The position numbers were made by a program, and so were the translations under genes. 15,673 nt of DNA from Gammaproteobacteria bacterium (GTDB lineage: Bacteria; Pseudomonadota; Gammaproteobacteria; Competibacterales; Competibacteraceae), in the NCBI GenBank assembly GCA_020047885.1, contig JAIFNF010000318.1, forward strand, positions 1-15,673. Direction: 5' to 3'. Under the pieces are notes generated by a model, which had not been told where the DNA came from, searched no databases, and saw only the letters and a program-made list of their open reading frames with translations. Positions 1 through 6,804 of this stretch are shown in pieces (the stretch's first letter is position 1; each line of letters begins with the position of its first letter).

Positions 1-1278
1 CAAAGCTACACCGTCACCGCCACCGCCGGCCCCAACGGCCAAATTACCCCGGCCACGCAAACCATCCCCCATGGCCGAACCGCCACCTTCACCGTCACTC
101 CCGACGCCGGTTATATCGCTGCGGCATCCGGTTGCAACGGGACGCTCTCCGGAACCACTTACACCACCGAGCCGATTACCGCCGCCTGCACCATCAACGC
201 CACCTTCAGTCAACAAAGCTACACCGTCACCGCCACCGCTGGCCCCAACGGCCAGATCGCCCCGGCTTCACAAACCGTCCCGCATGGTAGCACCGCCACC
301 TTCACCGTCACCCCGGATCCCGGCTATACCGCCCTGGTCACCGGCTGCGGGGGAACGCTTACCAGCAATACCTATACTACCGGGTCGATTACCGCCGCCT
401 GCACTGTTAGCGCCACCTTCAGTCAGGAACGCTACCTGGTCACGGCGACCGCCGGCTCGAACGGTCAGATCGCCCCGGCTTCACAAACCGTCCCGCATGG
501 CGGAACCGCCACCTTTACCGTAACCCCGGATCCTGGCTACACCGCCGCCGTCATCGGCTGCGGGGGAACGCTCACCGGCACCACTTATACCACCGGCCCG
601 ATTACCGCCGCCTGCACCGTTAGCGCCACCTTCAGTCAGGAACGCTACCTGGTCACGGCGACCGCCGGCCCGAACGGTCAGATCGCCCCGGCTTCACAAA
701 CCGTCCCGCATGGCGGAACCACGGACTTCATCGTAATGCCGGATCCCGGCTATACCGCCGCCGTCACCGGTTGCGGGGGAACGCTCGCCAGCAATGCCTA
801 TACCACCGGACCGATTACCGCCGACTGTATGGTCAGCGCCACGTTTGGTCAGGGTAGCTATCAGGTCACGGCGACCGCTGGCCCGAACGGCCACATTGCT
901 CCGGCTGCACAAACTGTTTCTTATGGTGGCACTGCCACCTTCACCGTGACCCCGGATCCTGGCTACACCGCGACGGTCACCGGCTGTAACGGAACGCTGT
1001 CTGGATCCACCTATACCACTGGATCCATCACCACCGCTTGCACCATCACGGCCAGTTTCAGCCGCAGTGCCTACACGGTCACGGCGACCGCTGGCCCGAA
1101 CGGCCAGATCGCCCCGTCTGCGCAAACTGTCTTGCATGGTGGAACTGCCACCTTGACCGTGACCCCAGACCCCGGCTATACCGCTCTGGTTACCGGCTGC
1201 GGGGGAACGCTGACCGGCAATACCTACACGACCAGGCCGATTACTCGCGCCTGCACGGTTAGCGCCAGCTTCACCCTC
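1..1278 (+). repeat. Six tandem 213-bp coding repeats, 71 residues each
   Basis: Equivalent codons recur every 213 bases: the aromatic codon near each unit start is at 7, 220, 433, 646, 859 and 1072. All six units have the same length, with no insertion or deletion. The first about 85 bases of units three and four (from 427 and from 640) differ at about one position, indicating recent duplication or gene conversion. The array probably continues upstream of the window. A single diverged copy of equal length occurs in the neighbouring gene at 5494-5703. Confidence 0.92.
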
Positions 1279-2166
1279 GATCCAGACAATGTCCAGCTAC
1301 TCACCGTCAGCATCGCCGGCGCTGGATCGGGGGACGTAACCAGCAAACCCGCGGGCATTAACTGCGGGACCGATTGCAGCGAATTCTACCCAACGGGAAC
1401 GGAAGTCCAGGTTATTGCCGTCCCGGTCAGTGGTTCCACCTTCGCCGGCTGGAGCGGTGCCTGTTCAGGCATGGGCAGCATTTGCCTGATCAGCATGACC
1501 GCGGCCCGGCAAGTCACGGCGACCTTTAACCCGACCGATAACCCGACCGATTTCAACAGCCAATGGCTGGTCGTGACCCTGGCCGGTGCCGGAATCGGCA
1601 TGGTCACCAGCGATCCCGCCGGCATTGATTGCGGGGTTGATTGCAGCGAAAACTACGCTGCCGGCGCTGAGGTGATCATTACCGCGATGCCCGTTGACGG
1701 TTCCACCTTCGCCGGCTGGAGCGGCGCCTGTACCGGCGCGGGTCAGTCCTGTCTGGTCCGCATGATCGCGCTCCAAACCGTGACCGCTGCCTTCAACACT
1801 GCGCCGGACATCACGTTGATCACCCACTACTACCTGGCCATTCTTGGCCGGGAACCGGACAGCGCTGGTCTGGCTTACTGGCATGACCTGGTTCGCGAAA
1901 AGCAGCTACAGGGTCAGGATGTCAAAATCGTGTTCCGGGACATGGCTTACTTCTTTTTTAACAGCCCGGAATACCTGGGCAATAACACCAGCGACGCCCA
2001 GTTCATCACCGACTTGTACTGGACCTTCTTCCAGCGGGCACCGGATTACGCCGGGATGCAGTTCTGGCTGGGCGAGCTGGCGTCCGGCGTGTCCCGTAAT
2101 GCCATCATGGCCGGCTTCCTCTACTCCCCGGAGTTTGCCGCATTCATGCAGGGGCTGGGGTTGTGA
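1..2166 (+). CDS. Large secreted repeat protein with C-terminal DUF4214 domain (5' end outside window)
   Basis: The frame is open from base 1 to the TGA at 2164-2166, giving 721 residues. The true start lies upstream; the first in-frame ATG (736) is inside a repeat unit and is not a start. Residues 1-426 are six tandem 71-residue units (core motifs TVTPDPGYTA, GCGGTL, TTGPIT, AACTVSATF). Residues about 432-510 and 521-600 are two longer units with CGTDCSE-type and FAGWSGAC motifs, resembling the divergent InlB B-repeat family. Residues about 604-721 are a DUF4214 domain (LITHYYLAILGREPD, FFFNSPEYLG). Every 71-residue unit has two cysteines and the InlB-like units have more, which fits an oxidising, extracellular location with disulfides; this is inference. 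No catalytic motif is visible. Surface display, adhesion or matrix binding are possible roles. The C-terminus closely matches that of the gene at 3319. Confidence 0.85.
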   Translation, partial: QSYTVTATAGPNGQITPATQTIPHGRTATFTVTPDAGYIAAASGCNGTLSGTTYTTEPITAACTINATFSQQSYTVTATAGPNGQIAPASQTVPHGSTATFTVTPDPGYTALVTGCGGTLTSNTYTTGSITAACTVSATFSQERYLVTATAGSNGQIAPASQTVPHGGTATFTVTPDPGYTAAVIGCGGTLTGTTYTTGPITAACTVSATFSQERYLVTATAGPNGQIAPASQTVPHGGTTDFIVMPDPGYTAAVTGCGGTLASNAYTTGPITADCMVSATFGQGSYQVTATAGPNGHIAPAAQTVSYGGTATFTVTPDPGYTATVTGCNGTLSGSTYTTGSITTACTITASFSRSAYTVTATAGPNGQIAPSAQTVLHGGTATLTVTPDPGYTALVTGCGGTLTGNTYTTRPITRACTVSASFTLDPDNVQLLTVSIAGAGSGDVTSKPAGINCGTDCSEFYPTGTEVQVIAVPVSGSTFAGWSGACSGMGSICLISMTAARQVTATFNPTDNPTDFNSQWLVVTLAGAGIGMVTSDPAGIDCGVDCSENYAAGAEVIITAMPVDGSTFAGWSGACTGAGQSCLVRMIALQTVTAAFNTAPDITLITHYYLAILGREPDSAGLAYWHDLVREKQLQGQDVKIVFRDMAYFFFNSPEYLGNNTSDAQFITDLYWTFFQRAPDYAGMQFWLGELASGVSRNAIMAGFLYSPEFAAFMQGLGL

Positions 2167-2202
2167 TAGTCTGGCAACCGGTTTAGCCTGCATTTCAAGG
2201 TA

Positions 2203-2223
2203 GGCAGTACGTATCCTACTGCC
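2203..2223. other. Small hairpin after the first gene
   Basis: A perfect 7-bp stem (GGCAGTA at 2203-2209, TACTGCC at 2217-2223) with a 7-base loop lies 37 bases after the stop codon. No T-run follows, so it is not a classical intrinsic terminator. It could stabilise the 3' end of the message or be a worn REP element, since GTAG overlaps its left foot. Confidence 0.25.
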
Positions 2224-2366
2224 GCTTGTGCCTGCTTTAAAGGAATGTAACCGATCAACGGTTCGTAAGCGCCATATTCGGGTTGCATACCGATAAACAG
2301 TACCTCCGGTTAGAATCGGACGAAAACGCGGCATTCGTAGTGGTAACGATCCATAGAATGAATTTT

Positions 2367-2615
2367 ATGCCATTCGATATTGAATTTAAACATCATTCCG
2401 TCAAAGATTTAAAAGAACTACCTCTCGAAACTGGACGCCGTATCATGGATAAGATCGAGGGGTTAAAAAATGATCTGAGTGGTGATGTTAAACATTTGAC
2501 CGCTCATACCCCGGAGTATCGGCTACGGATCGGTGATTACCGCGTCTTGTTTGAAGTGGAACAACAAACTGTGATAATTTATCGCGTCGTTCATCGTCGT
2601 GACGCCTATCGATAA
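2367..2615 (+). CDS. RelE/ParE-superfamily toxin of a type II toxin-antitoxin pair
   Basis: This encodes 82 residues from ATG 2367. The family normally begins right before an IEF-like strand, and here the protein opens MPFDIEF. Earlier in-frame ATGs at 2358 and 2283 would add a tail the family lacks, and none has a convincing ribosome site. Visible family features are the basic helix SVKDLKELP (11-19), the strand pair YRLRIGDYRVLFEV (51-64), and the C-terminal VVHRRDAYR (74-82), which supplies the basic and tyrosine residues that RelE-type toxins use on ribosome-bound mRNA. ParE-like gyrase inhibition cannot be excluded from sequence alone. The antitoxin starts 10 bases after the stop. The DNA is much more AT-rich (about 42% GC at 2401-2460) than the flanking genes, which suggests horizontal acquisition. 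Toxin-first order is the less common arrangement. Confidence 0.82.
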   Translation: MPFDIEFKHHSVKDLKELPLETGRRIMDKIEGLKNDLSGDVKHLTAHTPEYRLRIGDYRVLFEVEQQTVIIYRVVHRRDAYR

Positions 2616-2619
2616 GAGG
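2615..2619 (+). promoter_or_regulatory. Ribosome binding site of the antitoxin
   Basis: AGAGG lies 6 bases before ATG 2626, overlapping the last base of the toxin stop codon. It favours ATG 2626 over the in-frame GTG at 2599, which would overlap the toxin gene. It also suggests translational coupling to the toxin. Confidence 0.6.
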
Positions 2620-2625
2620 TTAAAA

Positions 2626-2823
2626 ATGCTAGAACTTCATCCAAATATTCTGGAAAAAAAAGGGAAAAAAGAATTTGTGGTATTGCCTTACGAAGAGTTT
2701 CTCGCACTACAACAGATTTTTATGGATATGCAAGATTTGGTTGATCTCCGTGAAGCCAAAAATGCTGAACATGATGCGCCGAGTATGGCTTTCAACGAAG
2801 TTAAGCAGCAACTGGGATTGTGA
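2626..2823 (+). CDS. Phd/YefM-like antitoxin
   Basis: This encodes 65 residues and is co-transcribed with the toxin, with a 10-base gap. The protein opens MLELHPNILEKKGKKEFVVL, then YEEFLALQ, an acidic-basic helix (DLVDLREAKNAEHDAP), and ends EVKQQLGL. This pattern is common in small Phd/YefM-related antitoxins: a short DNA-binding N-terminal part, then a C-terminal helix that wraps the toxin. The protein is shorter than classical Phd or YefM (about 75-90 residues). Such antitoxins usually repress their own operon, although no operator can be identified here. GC is very low (about 32% at 2641-2700). Codons 10-15 include a run of eight A followed by GGG and six A, a potential slippage site. 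Family assignment is by motif recognition. Confidence 0.78.
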   Translation: MLELHPNILEKKGKKEFVVLPYEEFLALQQIFMDMQDLVDLREAKNAEHDAPSMAFNEVKQQLGL

Positions 2824-2854
2824 TCGACCCTCGGCACGGCGGGTTATACCCCGG

Positions 2855-3267
2855 TAAAGTGCGTAGCGCGTAGGGCGAGGAGACCCGGATAGAAGGCACC
2901 GACCGAGGAGGAACAATACGGATAGTTGGTGGGAACGCTTCGTACACAATTGTGGATCGTTGGAAGTCCGTGTTCAAAAGATCACCATCATACATACTTC
3001 TGCAATACACCGGGAAGCCTTCATACAGGCCAATCGCGCCCGTTTTCGAGCAGTACACCAGGGAGCGCAGTTCCTCGATGGTCGGCATGCGGAACCCGCT
3101 GGGGGCGGTTTGTGTCAGTGCTTGATGACAGGTGAAAATACTCAGGGTATATCGCAGCGCTGGGTGCTGGCATTCCACGTTTGACCCACGCTGCACCGCT
3201 GCTGCCACTCCAGACTGGTCACAAGGTCAGCGACAATGCTGAAAACCGGCTCGGAACTTGCTGAAAA
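2855..3267 (-). pseudogene. Relic of a DUF1566 (Lcl-type) domain gene, several frameshifts
   Basis: Reading the minus strand, one frame is open from 3267 and gives ADLVTSLEWQQRC followed by SVGQTWNAST, then hits a stop at 3142-3144. The adjacent frame continues the same domain with HQALTQTAPSGFRMPTIEEL and LRSLVYCSKTGAIGLY (about 3180-2950). A third frame around 2930-2860 gives YPYCSSSVGAFYPG, the counterpart of the family's usual YWSSS motif. DUF1566 proteins typically show exactly this order: a GLxWxRCSxGQxW opening, an ALxxA helix, WRLPTxxEL, and a late YWSSS motif. One domain read across three frames without its own start or stop indicates decay. The boundaries are approximate. This accounts for most of the 495 bases between the antitoxin and the next gene. 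Confidence 0.58.
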
Positions 3268-3304
3268 TTATCAAGCCGCATCCGGACGGCCATTCTGTCA
3301 ATTT

Positions 3305-3309
3305 GGAGG
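3305..3309 (+). promoter_or_regulatory. Ribosome binding site of the SBBP protein gene
   Basis: GGAGG lies 9 bases before ATG 3319. It supports this start, which also places a clean signal peptide at the N-terminus. Confidence 0.7.
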
Positions 3310-3318
3310 AAGAACTTC

Positions 3319-6072
3319 ATGAACAGTGGTAGAGCATTACCCCGAGGGCTGGCGGCGCTGCTGACTATTGTATTGGCGTTGGCTGGCAGCACCGGGTTGG
3401 CCAAACCATCGGCTTCCGAACTCATGGCGGGCGCGACTCCCCTGTATTTTGAACCCAATGTTGGCCAGACTGCCGCCGATGTCAGATTTCTGGCGCGAGG
3501 GCCGGGCTATACGGTATTTTTGACAGTCTGGGAAGCCATACTGAATCTGCAGCCCGTTCGTAACGCTATCAGCCCCGCCGACCCTCCCGCGATCCCCGGC
3601 GCGACCCTGCGCCTCCGGCTCGAAGGCGCAACCCGCCATCCCGAACCACGGATCGAGGGCCTCGAGAGAATGCCCAGCGTCAGCCATTATCTGATCGGCA
3701 AGGATCGAGAAAAATGGCGAACCGCGATTTCCCATTACCAGCGGGTGCGCTACGCCAATGTCTATCCGGGCATTGATCTGGTCTACTACGGCAATCCGCA
3801 GCGTCTTGAATACGACTTTATTGTCGCCCCCGATGCCGACCCGGCGACCATTCAAATGGCGATCAGCGGCGTGCAACATGCGCAAATCACCCCTGACGGC
3901 GACCTAGCGCTGACGGTTCCCGGCGGCCAGGTTGTGCAACAAGCCCCGCATATTTATCAGATCGTCAACGGGCAAAAACAGATTGTCGCTGGCCGCTATG
4001 TGCTGCGCTCCGCCGAGACCGGGACGCCGGCCACACGGATCGGCTTTGAAGTCGCCCAATACGATCAACGTCATCCCCTGGTCATCGATCCGATCCTGTC
4101 CTACGCCACCTATCTGGGCGGCATTAAGGATGATTACAGCACCGGCCTCGCGGTCGATACTCATGGTAATGCTTATGTGACCGGTGCCACCGCGTCCATT
4201 GATTTTCCCGCTACCGCCAACGCGGTCGATCCGACTATCGCCGGTGTGAAAACCCTGGATGCTTTCGTCGCCAAATTCGACCTCACCGCAACCGGTGCGG
4301 CAAGCCTGATCTATGCAACCTATCTGGGCGGCCGCGATGACAAGGATGATATCGGTTATGCCATCGCCGTCGATAGCAACGGCTACGCTTATGTGACCGG
4401 CATGACTGCTTCCCAGGAGTTCCCGGTCACCGGGGGCGTCCTCCAGGGCGGCAAGGATGCCTTTGTTGTGATTCTCAACGAGACCGGCGGCGGACCGCTG
4501 TTTTCCAGGTATCTCGGCGGAACCAAGGATGATGAAGGACGCGGCATCGCCGTGCATCCGCCGATCAACCCATCGATGATCTACGTGACCGGTTCCACCA
4601 AATCGGTCGATTTTCCGCTGGCCAGCGCGTTTCAACCGGCATTGCTCGGCGGTGCCGACGCCTTCGCGGTTCAGCTCGACAGCGGCGGCAACCTGCATTA
4701 CTCGACCTATCTAGGCGGGGCCAAGGATGATCAAGGCACCGCGATTGCCGTCGATGAGGTCGGTCATCTCTATCTGAGCGGCGCGACGGCCTCGACCAAT
4801 TTTCCCGTGACCGGAACTGCGTTCGACACCACCCTGGGCGGCAGTCTGGACGGCTTTGTCACCAAGATCGACCCGGCGGCAACGTCCGGTATGTACTCGC
4901 TGCTCTATTCGACCTATCTGGGCGGCAGCGGAACCGACAGCAGCGCCGGAATCACCGTAGACAGCCGCTACCACGCCTATGTCACCGGCGCGACGGCTTC
5001 CTCGAATTTCCCGGTAACGGCCGGCGCGGCGCAGGGCAATTATGGCGGCAACGGCGATGCGTTCATCACCAACATTGATCCAGCCCTGATCGGGATCAAT
5101 TCACTGATTTACTCCACGTACCTGGGCGGTCGCAGCGCCGACAGCGGGGTCGGCATCGCCATTACCGAGCTGTCCGGCGCGATCCATACCTATGTGACCG
5201 GGGCGACCGCCTCCAGCGATTTCCCAGTGACGGCCAATGCTTATGACCAGACGCTGGGCGGTAGTGGCGATGCCTTCATTGCCCAGCTCAACGAAACCGG
5301 CGACCAGTGGCTTTACGCGACGTATCTGGGCGGCGATAACGGAACCGACAGCGGCGCGGGCATCTTTGCCAATGGTTCCGGCATTTATGTCGCCGGAGCC
5401 ACCAGTGCGTCCGACTTTCCGGCAACGGACAACGCCTTTGACCGGATCAACGGCAGCAGTCGGGATGCTTTCGTGATCAAAATGCAGGATGTGTATTATC
5501 TGGTAACGACCAAGGCCGGTGCGCACGGCAGCATCAACCCGGCTCAGCAGATGGTGCTGAGCGGGGCGCCCGCCAGTTTTACCGTGATTCCCGAACCGGG
5601 TTATATGGTCACGGTTTCCGGCTGTGACGGAACGCTGGCCGGGATGATCTACACGACCGGCCCGATTACCACGGATTGTACGGTGAACGCCCTGTTCAGC
5701 GTCAGCGACCCGGCGACGGCGCTCATCACACATTACTATACGTCGATTCTGGGGCGAGCGCCTGACGCCGTCGGGCTGAGTTACTGGACCGACCTTATCG
5801 CCGGAAAGCAGGCGCAAGGCGAAGACGTTAAACCGGTCTTCCGGGAGATGGCCCATTTCTTTTTTAACAGCCCGGAATATCTGGGGAAAAAAACCAGCAA
5901 TACCGGGTTTATCACCGACCTCTACCGCACCTTCTTCCAGCGCGAGCCGGATTCGGGGGGTATGGACTTCTGGTTGAGCCAATTGGCCAATGGCATGTCG
6001 CGCAACGACGTCATGGCGGGATTTCTCTACTCCCGCGAGTTCACCACCTTTATGCAATCCTTCGGCTTTTAG
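3319..6072 (+). CDS. Exported SBBP-repeat beta-propeller protein with C-terminal DUF4214
   Basis: This encodes 917 residues. A Sec signal peptide occupies about residues 1-28 (hydrophobic LAALLTIVLALAGS, likely cut after GLA). Residues about 40-255 form the N-terminal domain usual in SBBP proteins (YFEPNVGQT near the start, YPGIDLVYYGN, VIDPILSYATYLGG at its end). Residues about 261-723 hold seven SBBP repeats, each with YxTYLGG, a central Y(V/L)(T/S/A)G, and a DAF(V/I) end. Seven blades would make one closed propeller. Residues 726-794 are one copy of the 71-residue cysteine-paired repeat that is tandem in the gene at 1-2166, and 797-917 are DUF4214. No enzyme motif is visible; a binding or scaffold role outside the cell is inferred. 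The shared C-terminal module suggests common export or anchoring with the first gene. It is probably a single-gene unit. Confidence 0.88.
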   Translation: MNSGRALPRGLAALLTIVLALAGSTGLAKPSASELMAGATPLYFEPNVGQTAADVRFLARGPGYTVFLTVWEAILNLQPVRNAISPADPPAIPGATLRLRLEGATRHPEPRIEGLERMPSVSHYLIGKDREKWRTAISHYQRVRYANVYPGIDLVYYGNPQRLEYDFIVAPDADPATIQMAISGVQHAQITPDGDLALTVPGGQVVQQAPHIYQIVNGQKQIVAGRYVLRSAETGTPATRIGFEVAQYDQRHPLVIDPILSYATYLGGIKDDYSTGLAVDTHGNAYVTGATASIDFPATANAVDPTIAGVKTLDAFVAKFDLTATGAASLIYATYLGGRDDKDDIGYAIAVDSNGYAYVTGMTASQEFPVTGGVLQGGKDAFVVILNETGGGPLFSRYLGGTKDDEGRGIAVHPPINPSMIYVTGSTKSVDFPLASAFQPALLGGADAFAVQLDSGGNLHYSTYLGGAKDDQGTAIAVDEVGHLYLSGATASTNFPVTGTAFDTTLGGSLDGFVTKIDPAATSGMYSLLYSTYLGGSGTDSSAGITVDSRYHAYVTGATASSNFPVTAGAAQGNYGGNGDAFITNIDPALIGINSLIYSTYLGGRSADSGVGIAITELSGAIHTYVTGATASSDFPVTANAYDQTLGGSGDAFIAQLNETGDQWLYATYLGGDNGTDSGAGIFANGSGIYVAGATSASDFPATDNAFDRINGSSRDAFVIKMQDVYYLVTTKAGAHGSINPAQQMVLSGAPASFTVIPEPGYMVTVSGCDGTLAGMIYTTGPITTDCTVNALFSVSDPATALITHYYTSILGRAPDAVGLSYWTDLIAGKQAQGEDVKPVFREMAHFFFNSPEYLGKKTSNTGFITDLYRTFFQREPDSGGMDFWLSQLANGMSRNDVMAGFLYSREFTTFMQSFGF
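4099..5487 (+). repeat. Seven SBBP propeller repeats within the coding sequence
   Basis: Seven units of about 57-69 residues begin at the YATYLGG-like motifs (IYATYLGG, LFSRYLGG, HYSTYLGG, LYSTYLGG and so on) and end at DAFVAKF, DAFVVIL, DAFAVQL, DGFVTKI, DAFITNI, DAFIAQL and DAFVIKM. The units are diverged in DNA, unlike the tandem array at 1-1278, so they are old. Confidence 0.85.
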
Positions 6073-6075
6073 CCA

Positions 6076-6110
6076 AATCCCCCCAGCCCCCCTTGGCCAA
6101 CGGGGGGATT
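6076..6110. terminator. Candidate bidirectional terminator hairpin
   Basis: A 9-bp perfect stem (AATCCCCCC at 6076-6084, GGGGGGATT at 6102-6110) begins 4 bases after the stop of the SBBP gene and lies between convergent coding remains. The loop holds a TTGGCCAA palindrome. There is no T-run, so it may act as a 3' stabiliser or attenuator rather than a strong intrinsic terminator. C- and G-rich hairpins of this sort are common intergenic elements. Confidence 0.4.
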
Positions 6111-6199
6111 GGTTCCCCAACTGCCATCAGACTTGTCTAATCCGGCCGCTTGCCGGATAACGCGCCGTTCCATGCCCCTCACCCGATTCGCTCATCCGC

Positions 6200-6511
6200 G
6201 AGGTAGACACCGTGAAACGGCGCATTGTTCTTGTCCAACACCCGCCCACGCAACACCGCAGTGCGCACTGGGTCGATCGTCCCCGGCGCAACGCCGGTTT
6301 GAATCGGATTGGCGCCGGTGTACAGGAATTCGGTCGCCGCGTAGGTCGTGGTTGCCACGGTGGGATCAACCGTCGGTGCCACTGTACCCGGATCCGGGGG
6401 TAATCCCCCGTTGTCGCCCGCCGGATTCACGGTGATCGTCACCTCATCAGTCCCGTTCAGGGCGCTGTCATTGGCCGTCAGGCGCACTACGTAGGCTCCC
6501 GCCGCCGAGAA
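6200..6511 (-). pseudogene. Internal fragment of an RHS-type gene
   Basis: The minus-strand translation FSAAGAYVVRLTANDSALNG, then ATEFLYTGANPIQTGVAPGT and AVLRGRVLDKNNAP, closely matches the intact RHS gene at about 13185-13495 (FSAAGAYVLRLTANDSALNG, ATEFLYTGANPIQTGVTPGT, AVLRGQVLDKSNAL). It covers the end of the PKD-like domain and the start of the carboxypeptidase-regulatory-like region only. Nothing of the upstream HAF part or the downstream NHL/YD part is present. Homology fades around 6200, soon after VLDKNNAP. The fragment is joined at its 5' side, in frame, to the mtaD relic. It is most simply a remnant of a second, deleted RHS gene or of a partial duplication. Confidence 0.8.
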
Positions 6512-6514
6512 TCC

Positions 6515-6715
6515 GCCCGACTGCCCGCCCCGCGCCCGCTGGACGATCTCCGCGACGTCCAAAGTGGTCAACTGCCGGTCAGCCAGCAACCGGCGGCCCG
6601 CCACCCACTCATCGCTGACCTGATGGCGGCTCGCGGCATAAACCAGCGTAGAGAGTGGATGGTAGATCGGCTCGGTTTCCGGGGCGCTGAGATCCACCGC
6701 AATGACATCAGTCGA
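6515..6715 (-). pseudogene. 3'-end fragment of an MTA/SAH deaminase-like gene (mtaD), copy 1
   Basis: The minus strand reads STDVIAVDLSAPETEPIYHP, then LSTLVYAASRHQVSDEWVAG and RRLLADRQLTTLDVAEIVQR. This is the C-terminal end of TRZ/ATZ-type amidohydrolases such as 5-methylthioadenosine/S-adenosylhomocysteine deaminase (family pattern: VDL followed by PVYxPxSxLVYAA and VWVAGR). The metal-binding barrel that does catalysis is absent, so this is a dead fragment. At its 5' edge it begins exactly at the CTAC foot of a REP element. At its 3' edge it runs in frame into the RHS fragment, giving a 172-codon open frame from GTG 6697 to a stop at 6179 that could in principle be translated. A shorter copy lies at 7586-7690, about 89% identical over the shared 101 bases by hand count. 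Confidence 0.78.
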
Positions 6716-6799
6716 GTAGGTCGGGCAAAAGCGCAGCGTTGCCCGACACGTTTAGGGGATGAATGGAGGCAAGTCGAGCACGTCCGGTGCCCGACCTAC
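6716..6799. repeat. Inverted REP pair (BIME-like), left of the DUF4926/DUF6883 operon
   Basis: The first element is GTAG (6716-6719) followed by a 9-bp stem, GTCGGGCAA 6720-6728 with TTGCCCGAC 6739-6747. The second, reversed, has stem arms 6773-6781 and 6787-6795 (one mismatch) followed by CTAC 6796-6799. A GTAG tetranucleotide at the foot of a palindrome is the hallmark of REP elements handled by RAYT transposases. The second element ends 5 bases before the DUF4926 stop codon and could also serve as that operon's 3' hairpin. Confidence 0.72.
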
Positions 6800-6804
6800 T
6801 TGGC

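Noticed and set aside
1..1278. CRISPR-like periodic array
   Set aside because: The 213-bp period is coding throughout, without short repeats and unique spacers; the same holds for the NHL and HAF periods.
736..2166. Start of the first gene at ATG 736
   Set aside because: The same frame and the same repeats continue unbroken back to base 1; the ATG is a variant codon inside a repeat unit (MPDPGY versus TPDPGY).
2200..2223. Extra REP element after the first gene
   Set aside because: GTAG overlaps the stem and the stem sequence matches neither REP class of the middle region; kept only as a generic hairpin.
2283..2366. Sigma-70 promoter for the toxin-antitoxin pair (TTGCAT and TAGAAT)
   Set aside because: The boxes are about 22 bases apart, too far for a convincing promoter.
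2599..2625. Antitoxin start at GTG 2599
   Set aside because: It would overlap the toxin gene and add residues absent from the family; AGAGG directly ahead of ATG 2626 decides.
3904..4698. 264-residue minus-strand open frame
   Set aside because: It is antisense to the SBBP repeats with no family match.
5101..6120. 339-residue minus-strand open frame
   Set aside because: It is antisense to the SBBP/DUF4214 coding region, which has clear domains; composition-driven shadow in high-GC DNA.
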